A stretch of 30,866 bases of DNA, taken from contig DASCMH010000028.1 of assembly GCA_036010905.1 (NCBI GenBank), positions 1 to 30,866 on the forward strand. Direction: 5' to 3'. Position numbers and translations under genes: made by a program. Under the pieces are notes generated by a model. That model worked only from the letters and a program-made list of their open reading frames with translations. It had not been told where the DNA came from and made no database searches. Shown one piece after another: positions 23,356 through 30,866 of the stretch. Origin of the DNA: SMWD01 sp002729875 (lineage in GTDB: Bacteria > Pseudomonadota > Gammaproteobacteria > Steroidobacterales > GCA-2729495). Within the stretch, counting starts at the first letter, position 1, and every line of letters begins with the position of its first letter.

Positions 23356-26300
23356 ATGAGCTGGATTAAAGACATCATTTCACCGGAAACCCGGAATTGG
23401 GAAGAGTTTTACCGCAATCGCTTTCAGCACGATCGCATTGTCAGGAGTACCCATGGCGTCAATTGTACCGGTGGCTGTTCGTGGCAGATCCACGTCAAGG
23501 ACGGCATTGTCGTCTGGGAAACACAGCAGCTCGACTACCCGTTGCTTGAAGACAAGTTGCCGCCGTATGAACCGCGGGGCTGTCAACGCGGCATATCTTT
23601 TTCCTGGTACCTGTACAGCCCGCTACGCATCAAGTACCCGTTGATCCGTAGTGCGTTGGTTGATGCATATCGTGAAAAGAAAGCTGAAACCGGCGATCCG
23701 CTGAAAGCCTGGGAGGCTCTGCAGGCCGATCCCGAGAAGCGCAAGGGTTACCAGAACTCACGCGGCAAAGGTGGCTTCCGTCGGGCCAGTTGGGACGAGG
23801 TCATGGAAATCATGGCTGTCGCGAATATTCATACGGCGAAGAAATACGGTCCGGATCGCGTTATCGGGTTTTCGCCGATCCCGGCGATGTCGATGCTGGG
23901 TTACGCAGCCGGCTCGCGGTTCCTGCAATTATTCGGTGGCGTCTGCCTGAGTTTCTACGACTGGTATTGCGATCTGCCGACGGCGTTCCCGGAGATCTGG
24001 GGCGAACAGACCGACGTCTGCGAAAGTGCCGACTGGTATAACGCTAAGATGGTCGCCGCCATGGGCGCGTGCCTGAACATGACGCGTACCCCCGATACCC
24101 ACTTCTTTGCAGAATCCAGGCACAACGGCACAAAGGCCGTGGTCTTCTCGCCCGACTTTTCGCAGGTATGCAAATACGCTGACCAGTGGGTTCCGTTGCA
24201 TGCGGGCAGTGACGGCGCATTCTGGATGGCTGTCTCCCACGTTATCCTGACCGAGTTCCATTACAAAAACCCAACGCCTTATTTCATCGACTACGCCAAG
24301 CAATACACCGACAGCCCGATGCTCGTGAGACTCGATAATTCGAGTGGCCAGTATCGACCGGGTCGACTGCTGCGCGCCAATGAACTGGCAGAACACAAGG
24401 ATATCTCCAACGGCGACTGGAAGTTTCTTAACGTCGATGCCGACAGCGGGGAGTTCGTGATTCCGAAAGGTGCGATGGGACACCGTTGGGACAAGGAAGG
24501 CGGCAATTGGAACATGAAGCTCGAGAATACGGTCAACGACAACTCGTATGATCCGGTTCTGACCTTTCTGGATAACCACGATGAAATCGTGCCGACCGGG
24601 TTTGATGAATGGGGCCTGGACAATGTGGCCCTCCGGGGTGTGCCGGTCAAGCGCGTGCAGACGGCATCCGGCGAGACGGCGCTGGTAACGACGGTTTACG
24701 ATCTCATCATGGCGCAGTACGGTGTCAACCGCGGCCTCGAGGGTGAGTATCCGGCGGATTACACGGATAAGAATGCCGCCTACACACCGGCCTGGCAGGA
24801 AGTTTTCACCGGCGTCGATTCCAAAACGGTGCTGCAGTTTGCGCGTGAATGGGCCGACACGGCCAACATCACGCAAGGCAAATGCATGATCATCATCGGT
24901 GCGGGTATCAACCACTGGTACCACGCCAACCTGATGTATCGTGCCGGCGCAATGGCACTCATGCTGAGCGGTTGCGTTGGCAAGAACGGCGGCGGCCTGA
25001 ACCACTACGTTGGCCAGGAGAAACTCGCGCCGATGGATTCGTGGAGCGGCATTGCGTTCGCCAAGGACTGGCAGAACGGAGCCCGGCTGCAACAGGCCCC
25101 GATCTGGCATTACATCAACACCTGCCAATACCGCTATGACGGTCAGTATTCCCGCTACAACACCGTGCCCGATAACGAGATGACCCGTGAACATACCGCG
25201 GACACGATCTTTAAATCGGTACGCAACGGCTGGATGCCCTTCTATCCGCAGTTCAAGCAGAACACGCTCGAACTCAGCAAGGAAGCGATGCAGGCCGGAG
25301 CAACGGATGATGCTGCGGTTACGCAGTATGTTTTGGACAAGTTGAAGTCCAAGGAACTCGAATACTCGGTCGGCGATCCGGAAGCCCCGGAGAACCATCC
25401 GCGTGTCTGGTACATCTGGAGAGGTAACGCGATTGTCGGCTCTATGAAGGGCCACGAGTATTGCCTTAAGCACTACCTCGGTACGCATTCAAACGGTATT
25501 GCGCAGGATTCTGCTGATCACACGGAAGAAGTCGAGTGGACCGATGTGGCTCCCGTCGGCAAGATGGACCTGGTCGTTGATCTGAATTTCCGTATGGATT
25601 CATCGGCACTGTATTCCGATATCGTTCTGCCTGCAGCCTCGTGGTACGAGAAGGCGGACATGAACAGTACCGACCTGCATTCGTTCATTCATCCGCTGTC
25701 ACAGGCCGTGGCTCCCGTCTGGGAGTCCAAAACAGACTGGAATATCTTCCGTGATCTTGCCAAAGCGACGAGTGAGGCGGCAGAGGCTTATCTGCCCGAG
25801 GTGCAGAAGGATATCATCGCCGCGCCGCTGGCCCATGATACGGCCGATGAGATCACGCAGCCGACCGTCAAGGACTGGTACAAAGGTGAAGTCGAGGCGA
25901 TCCCTGGCAAGACGATGCACAAACTCGCTGTCCTCGATCGAGACTATACGCAGATCTATGAGAAGTTCATCACCCTTGGTGACAACCTGAAAGCTACCGG
26001 GCTCGGGGCTCACGGCAATCATTATGCTTGCGACGACATCTACGACGAGATGGTGGACTCCAATCATTTTCCGGTTCGGGAAATGGATGGCAAGACCTAC
26101 CCGTCGATCGAAGAAGACATCGATGCCGCCAATGCAGTTCTGAATCTCTCGACGCTAACCAACGGTAAATTGACGGTCCGGGCTTACCAGAACATGGAGA
26201 AGAAGACCGGTCTCGAACTCGTTGATCTTGCCAAGGGCAGCGAGGACGTCAAGCTCCGCTATGCCGATCTGCAAGCGCAACCGCGACGCTATAATACCTC

Positions 26301-26973
26301 GCCGTTGTGGTCCGGCCTGATGAATGATGGCAGAGCGTATGCGCCATATACCTATAACTACGACAAGCTCGTGCCATGGCGGACGTTGACCGGTCGCCAG
26401 CATTTTTACCTGGATCAGGATATGTACATCGCCTATGGTGAGAACTTGCCGACCTACAAGCCGGCGCCGAAGCCGGAGTTGTACGGTGATCTAAAGGAGA
26501 CGCTGAGGGACGGTGAGGCGCTGGTGCTCAATTACCTGACGCCACATGGCAAATGGCATATCCACTCCACGTACATGGAAAACCTGCGCATGCTGACTTT
26601 GTCGCGGGGTTGCGAGCCGTGCTGGATGAGCGAGGTTGACGCGGCGAAACTCGGCATCCAGGACAATGACTGGGTTGAGGTCTATAACGACCATGGTGTT
26701 TACTGCACGCGGGCCGTCGTCAGCGCGAGAATTCCTCGTGGTGTCTGCATCGTCTACCACGTGCCGGAACGAACCACGGGTATACCGAAATCACAGATTC
26801 GCGGCAACCGGCGTGCGGGTGGACACAATAGCGTGACTCGCATCCATCTGAAGCCGAATTATTTGTCGGGTGGCTACGGCCAGTTCAGCTATCACTTCAA
26901 TTACTGGGGTCCGATAGCACCGAACCGAGATACTCACGTCACGATTAAGAAAATGGACAAGGTTGTTTTTTAA
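23356..26973 (+). CDS. narG: Respiratory nitrate reductase alpha subunit (NarG; nitrite oxidoreductase NxrA not excluded)
   Basis: Cytoplasmic Mo-bisMGD catalytic subunit of 1205 residues, slightly shorter than E. coli NarG (1247). The FS0 [4Fe-4S] ligands His33, Cys37, Cys41 (STHGVNCTGGC) and Cys76 (RGCQRG) are present. The Mo-ligand Asp202 is in FYDWYCDLP, the hallmark of the NarG/NXR branch. GEQTDVCESADWYN, GAGINHWYHANLMYR and GGGLNHYVGQEKL are family blocks, and the C-terminus has ...NSVTRIHLKPN. The vestigial Tat-like leader of E. coli NarG is absent. AGGAAGC precedes the ATG. It reduces nitrate to nitrite with electrons from NarHI. The same fold serves the cytoplasm-facing NXR, and the direction cannot be decided by sequence inspection. 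Confidence 0.92.
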   Translation: MSWIKDIISPETRNWEEFYRNRFQHDRIVRSTHGVNCTGGCSWQIHVKDGIVVWETQQLDYPLLEDKLPPYEPRGCQRGISFSWYLYSPLRIKYPLIRSALVDAYREKKAETGDPLKAWEALQADPEKRKGYQNSRGKGGFRRASWDEVMEIMAVANIHTAKKYGPDRVIGFSPIPAMSMLGYAAGSRFLQLFGGVCLSFYDWYCDLPTAFPEIWGEQTDVCESADWYNAKMVAAMGACLNMTRTPDTHFFAESRHNGTKAVVFSPDFSQVCKYADQWVPLHAGSDGAFWMAVSHVILTEFHYKNPTPYFIDYAKQYTDSPMLVRLDNSSGQYRPGRLLRANELAEHKDISNGDWKFLNVDADSGEFVIPKGAMGHRWDKEGGNWNMKLENTVNDNSYDPVLTFLDNHDEIVPTGFDEWGLDNVALRGVPVKRVQTASGETALVTTVYDLIMAQYGVNRGLEGEYPADYTDKNAAYTPAWQEVFTGVDSKTVLQFAREWADTANITQGKCMIIIGAGINHWYHANLMYRAGAMALMLSGCVGKNGGGLNHYVGQEKLAPMDSWSGIAFAKDWQNGARLQQAPIWHYINTCQYRYDGQYSRYNTVPDNEMTREHTADTIFKSVRNGWMPFYPQFKQNTLELSKEAMQAGATDDAAVTQYVLDKLKSKELEYSVGDPEAPENHPRVWYIWRGNAIVGSMKGHEYCLKHYLGTHSNGIAQDSADHTEEVEWTDVAPVGKMDLVVDLNFRMDSSALYSDIVLPAASWYEKADMNSTDLHSFIHPLSQAVAPVWESKTDWNIFRDLAKATSEAAEAYLPEVQKDIIAAPLAHDTADEITQPTVKDWYKGEVEAIPGKTMHKLAVLDRDYTQIYEKFITLGDNLKATGLGAHGNHYACDDIYDEMVDSNHFPVREMDGKTYPSIEEDIDAANAVLNLSTLTNGKLTVRAYQNMEKKTGLELVDLAKGSEDVKLRYADLQAQPRRYNTSPLWSGLMNDGRAYAPYTYNYDKLVPWRTLTGRQHFYLDQDMYIAYGENLPTYKPAPKPELYGDLKETLRDGEALVLNYLTPHGKWHIHSTYMENLRMLTLSRGCEPCWMSEVDAAKLGIQDNDWVEVYNDHGVYCTRAVVSARIPRGVCIVYHVPERTTGIPKSQIRGNRRAGGHNSVTRIHLKPNYLSGGYGQFSYHFNYWGPIAPNRDTHVTIKKMDKVVF

Positions 26974-27006
26974 CCTTTGCACTCAATTAAAACCAGGTAA
27001 ATAAAT

Positions 27007-28569
27007 ATGGATATTCGGTCACAAATCTCGATGATTTTTCATCTGGATAAATGTATTGGCTGTCACACGTGCTCGGTTGCATGCAAGAACATCTGGACTG
27101 ACCGCAAGGGCGCCGAATACCAGTGGTGGAACAATGTTGAAACCAAGCCCGGTACCGGTTATCCCACCAAGTGGGAAGATCAGGATATATATAAGGGTGG
27201 CTGGGAAAAGAAAGGCAACGGCAGTGGCGATAGTATCAATCTGAAAGGTGCCGGCAAGACGAAGGGCCTCGGGAATATCTTCCACAACCCGAACCTGCCG
27301 GTCATCGATGATTACTATGAGCCTTTTACTTACAAGTACCTGGACCTGATCGAAGCGAAGGCCGGGGACGACCAGCCCACCGCACGCCCTGTTTCCCTGA
27401 TTACAGGTGACCCTATAGATATCAAGTCCGGGCCTAATTGGGACGACGATCTGAGTGGCTCGCCGGATTACGCACGTAAAGATCCGAATCTCGAGAACCT
27501 GAGTCCGGCAGAGCAGGAGGCGATGTTCCAGCTGGAAAAGATGGCGTTCTTCTACCTGCCGCGGATCTGCAATCACTGTCTGAACCCGGCCTGTGTAGCG
27601 TCATGTCCTTCAGGTGCATTGTATAAGAGGGGCGAAGACGGCATCGTACTGGTTAACCAGGAAGTCTGCCGTGGCTGGCGCATGTGCGTTACGGCCTGTC
27701 CGTACAAGAAGACCTATTACAACTGGCATACCGGCAAATCCGAGAAATGTATCCTGTGCTTCCCGCGTATCGAGGCCGGTCTGGCTCCGGCGTGCATGCA
27801 TTCCTGTGTCGGTCGGATTCGTTACCTTGGTGTCGTGCTATATGACGCCGACAAGATCGAGCAGGCCGCCGCTTCGGATGAGAAGGACCTGGTTCAGAAC
27901 CACATGGACATCATGCTGGATCCGAATGATCCGGACGTGATTGAGGCGGCGAAGGCCAACGGCATCGCGGATTCGACGATTCGCTCTGCGCAGGCTTCGC
28001 CGACCTACAAGTTCGTCAAGGAATGGGGTTTGGCGTTGCCGCTGCATTCGGAGTTCCGCACCCTGCCGATGCTGTTTTATGTTCCGCCCCTGCTGCCGGT
28101 TATGGCATCGCTCGGCAAGTCGGATCCGGAGCAACTCGACAAGATGGGTCCGGTCGTCAAGAAGTGGGACGACGACTGGCTATACGACACCAGTACGGAT
28201 GATATTTTCGGCACGCTCGATCAGGCACGCTTCCCGATTGAGTACATGGCGAACCTGTTCAGTGCCGGCGACACGGCGATGATTAGGGCGCGCCTGGAGA
28301 AGTTGATGGCTGTGCGAATTTATCGCCGGCATGTAACGGTTGGCGACGTTTCCGAGGAAAAGTCGAACGAGGTGCTGAAGCAAGCCGGACTGACCGCGCA
28401 GATGGCGGAAGATATCTATTACCTGACGTCACTCGCCAAGTTCGACGACCGGTTCGTTATTCCGGCCGCGCATCGCGAACAGGCTATCGAGATGATGGAA
28501 TTTACGGGTGATAAGAAAGGCAGCGCCGGCTTCGGATTTAAGGAAGGTAGCGCCCAGAGAGGCCTGTAA
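27007..28569 (+). CDS. narH: Nitrate reductase beta subunit (NarH)
   Basis: Iron-sulphur subunit of 520 residues linking NarI haems to NarG on the cytoplasmic face. All four cysteine motifs are present: CIGCHTCSVAC (residues about 16-26), CNHCLNPACVASC, CRGWRMCVTAC and CILCFPRIEAGLAPACMHSC. Trp in place of the second Cys in CRGWRMC is diagnostic of the [3Fe-4S] centre in NarH-type proteins. The complement is therefore three [4Fe-4S] plus one [3Fe-4S]. The block LHSEFRTLPMLFYVPPLLPV is also typical. It starts 33 bases after narG and ends one base before the narJ ATG. Confidence 0.95.
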   Translation: MDIRSQISMIFHLDKCIGCHTCSVACKNIWTDRKGAEYQWWNNVETKPGTGYPTKWEDQDIYKGGWEKKGNGSGDSINLKGAGKTKGLGNIFHNPNLPVIDDYYEPFTYKYLDLIEAKAGDDQPTARPVSLITGDPIDIKSGPNWDDDLSGSPDYARKDPNLENLSPAEQEAMFQLEKMAFFYLPRICNHCLNPACVASCPSGALYKRGEDGIVLVNQEVCRGWRMCVTACPYKKTYYNWHTGKSEKCILCFPRIEAGLAPACMHSCVGRIRYLGVVLYDADKIEQAAASDEKDLVQNHMDIMLDPNDPDVIEAAKANGIADSTIRSAQASPTYKFVKEWGLALPLHSEFRTLPMLFYVPPLLPVMASLGKSDPEQLDKMGPVVKKWDDDWLYDTSTDDIFGTLDQARFPIEYMANLFSAGDTAMIRARLEKLMAVRIYRRHVTVGDVSEEKSNEVLKQAGLTAQMAEDIYYLTSLAKFDDRFVIPAAHREQAIEMMEFTGDKKGSAGFGFKEGSAQRGL

Positions 28570-28570
28570 T

Positions 28571-29260
28571 ATGGAATACCGGAATCACTATCGCCTGCTG
28601 GCCGAACTCTTCGAGTACCCGGATGCCGATTACCCGAAAAAAATCAGCCTGCTCCGGCAGTTTCTTGACGGCAAGTATGTAAACGCCGTTACAGAGCTTG
28701 ATCAGTTCATCGAACGCCTGCCGGCTGATGATTTGCTTACCATGCAGGAGCTTTTTACGCGGTCATTCGACGTGCAGGCAATTGCGACGCTGGATATCGG
28801 CTACGTGCTGTTTGGTGATGACTACAAACGTGGCGAGTTGCTTGCCAACCTGAACAAGGAGCATCGTGAGGCAGAGAATGATTGCGGTACGGAACTCGCA
28901 GATCATTTGCCGAATATTCTGCGTTTGATGAGTGTTCTCAGTGATGAAGATCTGGTTCAGGATATCGCCTACGCGATCATTGCTCCCGCATTGCTGGATA
29001 TGATCGGTGAGTTTTCTACCGAGCGACTTGAGAAAAAGAATAAGTCTTACGAGAAACACTATAAGACGTTGATTGAAACACCTGTTGCCATAAAAAACGA
29101 CGCGGTGACACTGTATCAGTTCGCACTGAAATCCCTCTACGAGGTTCTCAAGCAGGATTTTTCATTGATCGAGAAAATGCCGCTTGAACGGAATGTCGAC
29201 TTTCTGAATGCTGTTATTCAGGAAAATGACATTGAACAAAACGCAAATGCCCAGTATTGA
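28571..29260 (+). CDS. narJ: Nitrate reductase maturation chaperone (NarJ)
   Basis: System-specific chaperone of 229 residues that binds apo-NarG during cofactor insertion and membrane attachment; it is not part of the final enzyme. The N-terminus YRNHYRLLAELFEYPDADYP and the middle LFTRSFDVQAIATLDIGYVLFGDDYKRGELLANL carry the NarJ block (usually ..Y...FD......LhL..h..GDs..RG.aL..L). The C-terminal third is highly charged and helical. I place the start at ATG 28571, one base after the narH stop; the frame continues upstream inside narH and is not used. Confidence 0.92.
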   Translation: MEYRNHYRLLAELFEYPDADYPKKISLLRQFLDGKYVNAVTELDQFIERLPADDLLTMQELFTRSFDVQAIATLDIGYVLFGDDYKRGELLANLNKEHREAENDCGTELADHLPNILRLMSVLSDEDLVQDIAYAIIAPALLDMIGEFSTERLEKKNKSYEKHYKTLIETPVAIKNDAVTLYQFALKSLYEVLKQDFSLIEKMPLERNVDFLNAVIQENDIEQNANAQY

Positions 29261-29275
29261 CGGAGTGAATCGCAA

Positions 29276-30004
29276 ATGGATGCGCTAAAATATTTCTTTT
29301 TCGTCGCGTTTCCCTACGCTGCAATCATCACTTTTCTTGTAGGAACGATCTACAGGTACCGACAGACAGGATTCAAGGTTTCCAGCCTGTCTGCTCAGTT
29401 CCTCGAAGGTAACCAGGGTTTCTGGGGCACTGTGCCGTTCCACTGGGGTATCCTGATGATTTTTCTAGGTCACCTTGTCGCCTTCCTGTTTCCAAAACTT
29501 GTACTGGCCTGGAATGCGGATCCCACCCGGCTGGTCATTCATGAAGGCCTCAGTTTCACATTTGCCGCAGCTGTTGTTGTTGGCTTGTGCATGCTGATAT
29601 TACGTCGGCTGGCGAACGCTCGTCTGCAGGTTGTAACAACCAAGATGGATCTTTTCATCGAGTTTTTCCTGTTGGCGCAGGTGTTGCTCGGTTGCTGGAT
29701 TGCGCTCGGATATCGATGGGGGTCGTCATGGTTCGCAGCGGATCTGTCGCCGTATCTTTGGTCGCTGCTCAAGCTGAATCCGCAGCCCGATGCCGTCATG
29801 GCGATGCCGCTCGTCATTCAGGCGCATATCGTCTTCGCATTCTCGATCTTTCTGGTTTTTCCGTTCACGCGTCTTGTACATCTGCTGGTCGCGCCATTGC
29901 ACTACATTCTTCGCCCTTACCAGGTCGTGATATGGTACTGGGATCGAAAGCGGATTCGTCAGGCGAGTACGGCCTGGTCGGACGCCCGGCCGCGCAATAA
30001 CTGA
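29276..30004 (+). CDS. narI: Nitrate reductase gamma subunit, dihaem cytochrome b (NarI)
   Basis: Inner-membrane quinol-interacting subunit of 242 residues with five predicted helices. Four His match the E. coli haem ligands: His56 and His66 (FHWGILMIFLGH, helix 2), His184 (QAHIVFAFS) and His202 (FTRLVH, helix 5). The C-terminal basic tail (RPYQVVIWYWDRKR) faces the cytoplasm and contacts NarGH. It starts 15 bases after narJ and is preceded by GGAG. With the dihaem cytochrome c encoded first in the operon, electrons may enter or leave through either quinone or cytochrome. Confidence 0.95.
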   Translation: MDALKYFFFVAFPYAAIITFLVGTIYRYRQTGFKVSSLSAQFLEGNQGFWGTVPFHWGILMIFLGHLVAFLFPKLVLAWNADPTRLVIHEGLSFTFAAAVVVGLCMLILRRLANARLQVVTTKMDLFIEFFLLAQVLLGCWIALGYRWGSSWFAADLSPYLWSLLKLNPQPDAVMAMPLVIQAHIVFAFSIFLVFPFTRLVHLLVAPLHYILRPYQVVIWYWDRKRIRQASTAWSDARPRNN

Positions 30005-30085
30005 GACGCACCGGGATTCAAACGAGATTTTGCGTGCGCACTGCACGGGTCTTCGAGCCAATAATCAGGTCGAGGAAGGCACCGT

Positions 30086-30866
30086 ATGAATAACTTGGAG
30101 ACACCGTCTAAGTCGAAACAAACTGCCGCTCTAAGTATGAGTACTCTGGCGTTTACCTCGTGCTTCGCCGTCTGGACTATTTTTTCGATCATCGGGGTGC
30201 AGCTCAAGGACGATCTTGGGCTCAACGAAACTCAGTTCGGGCTTCTGGTTGCCACACCTATTCTTACGGGTTCTTTGAGCCGAATTTTTCTGGGCATCTG
30301 GGCGGATCAATACGGCGGGCGCATCGTCTACGTCGCGGTAATGATTACGGCGGCATTTGCCACCCTCCTGCTGTCTTTTGTCGATACCTATCTATTGATG
30401 TTACTCGCCGCGCTCAGCATCGGCCTGGCCGGCGGAACCTTTGCTGTAGGTGTCGCCTACGTATCCAAGTGGTACCCGAAGGAGAAGCAAGGCACGGCGC
30501 TCGGGATCTTCGGTGTTGGTAACGTCGGTGCTGCCGTAACTTCGTTCGTGGCACCGTTCGTGCTGGTCGCGTTCGGCTGGGAAACGGTCGCACAGGTCTG
30601 GGCTGCCGCGTTGATCGTAACCGCGGGGGCATTCTGGTTCTTGACCGAGGACGATCCCGAGTTTCGGGCGCGGAAAGAGTGCGGCGAGAAGTCGAAAGGC
30701 ATCATGGAGCAACTCAAGCCCCTGAGGCATGTCCAGGTCTGGCGGTTCTCTCTCTATTATTTCTTCGTCTTCGGCGCCTTCGTTTCGCTCGCGCTCTGGC
30801 TGCCGAGGTATTTTATCGGTGTCTACGGCCTTGACATCAAGACGGCCGGCATCCTGACGTCGTTCT
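30086..30866 (+). CDS. narK: Nitrate/nitrite transporter, NarK family (3' end beyond window)
   Basis: MFS transporter of the NNP family; 260 codons are present and the frame is open at the window end. GAGGAAGG precedes the ATG. GSLSRIFLGIWADQYGGR after helix 2 is the MFS signature with the family's conserved Arg in helix 2. GTFAVGVAYVSKWYPKEKQG and ALGIFGVGNVGAAVTSF contain the nitrate-signature region. The sequence resembles the NarK1 (nitrate/proton symport) branch more than the antiporter, but that is a motif-level judgement. It follows narI by 81 bases and very probably belongs to the operon. Confidence 0.92.
   Translation, partial: MNNLETPSKSKQTAALSMSTLAFTSCFAVWTIFSIIGVQLKDDLGLNETQFGLLVATPILTGSLSRIFLGIWADQYGGRIVYVAVMITAAFATLLLSFVDTYLLMLLAALSIGLAGGTFAVGVAYVSKWYPKEKQGTALGIFGVGNVGAAVTSFVAPFVLVAFGWETVAQVWAAALIVTAGAFWFLTEDDPEFRARKECGEKSKGIMEQLKPLRHVQVWRFSLYYFFVFGAFVSLALWLPRYFIGVYGLDIKTAGILTSF

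Noticed and set aside
23929..25488. Long minus-strand open frame of 519 codons inside narG
   Set aside because: It is antisense to strongly conserved NarG motifs; its length comes from high GC and codon bias of narG, and its product resembles no family.

Overview
The window looks like chromosomal DNA of a gammaproteobacterium. It has a GlnRS very like the E. coli enzyme, NarG/NarH/NarI of the Asp-ligated cytoplasmic type, and exopolysaccharide genes with an exosortase, but nothing that fixes the genus. Gene density is ordinary. There are no rRNA or tRNA genes, insertion sequences or CRISPR arrays that I can see.

Positions 80-4265 form an envelope or exopolysaccharide edge. gmd and fcl (GDP-mannose to GDP-L-fucose) lie on the minus strand, and a divergent exosortase fused to an EpsI domain lies on the plus strand. 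Between them, a 426 bp AT-rich region carries two exact tandem 25 bp units, each built on a perfect 8 bp inverted repeat (operator-like). Positions 4541-15362 are mixed housekeeping and accessory genes: a GlcD-type FAD oxidase, a dihydropyrimidinase-like amidohydrolase, a small unknown protein, a DMT exporter, an outer-membrane-barrel-like protein, an MFS exporter, glnS, a SAM-hydrolysing DUF62 enzyme and a small TPR protein.

From about 15.4 kb to the right edge almost everything concerns molybdenum enzymes. mobB comes first, preceded by a foldable leader and a 24-codon ORF overlapping its start. Then come moeA (minus strand), a TorD-like chaperone, and a two-subunit Mo-bisMGD enzyme of the pyrogallol transhydroxylase/resorcinol hydroxylase family (AthLS/RehLS-like). 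A separate unit follows: a membrane-anchored dihaem cytochrome c and narGHJI, then a NarK-type transporter cut by the window end.

The most unusual object is the large subunit of the transhydroxylase-like enzyme. It carries an extra N-terminal domain of about 115 residues that resembles an SCP2 lipid/sterol carrier domain. Its small subunit has lost together the cysteines expected for one of the family's three [4Fe-4S] clusters. With a dedicated chaperone and a nitrate respiratory operon next door, my working hypothesis is an oxygen-independent ring hydroxylation (or its reverse) of a hydrophobic aromatic substrate delivered by the SCP2 domain. Electrons would ultimately reach the quinone pool and nitrate. 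The domain layout is seen in the sequence; the substrate and coupling are inference.
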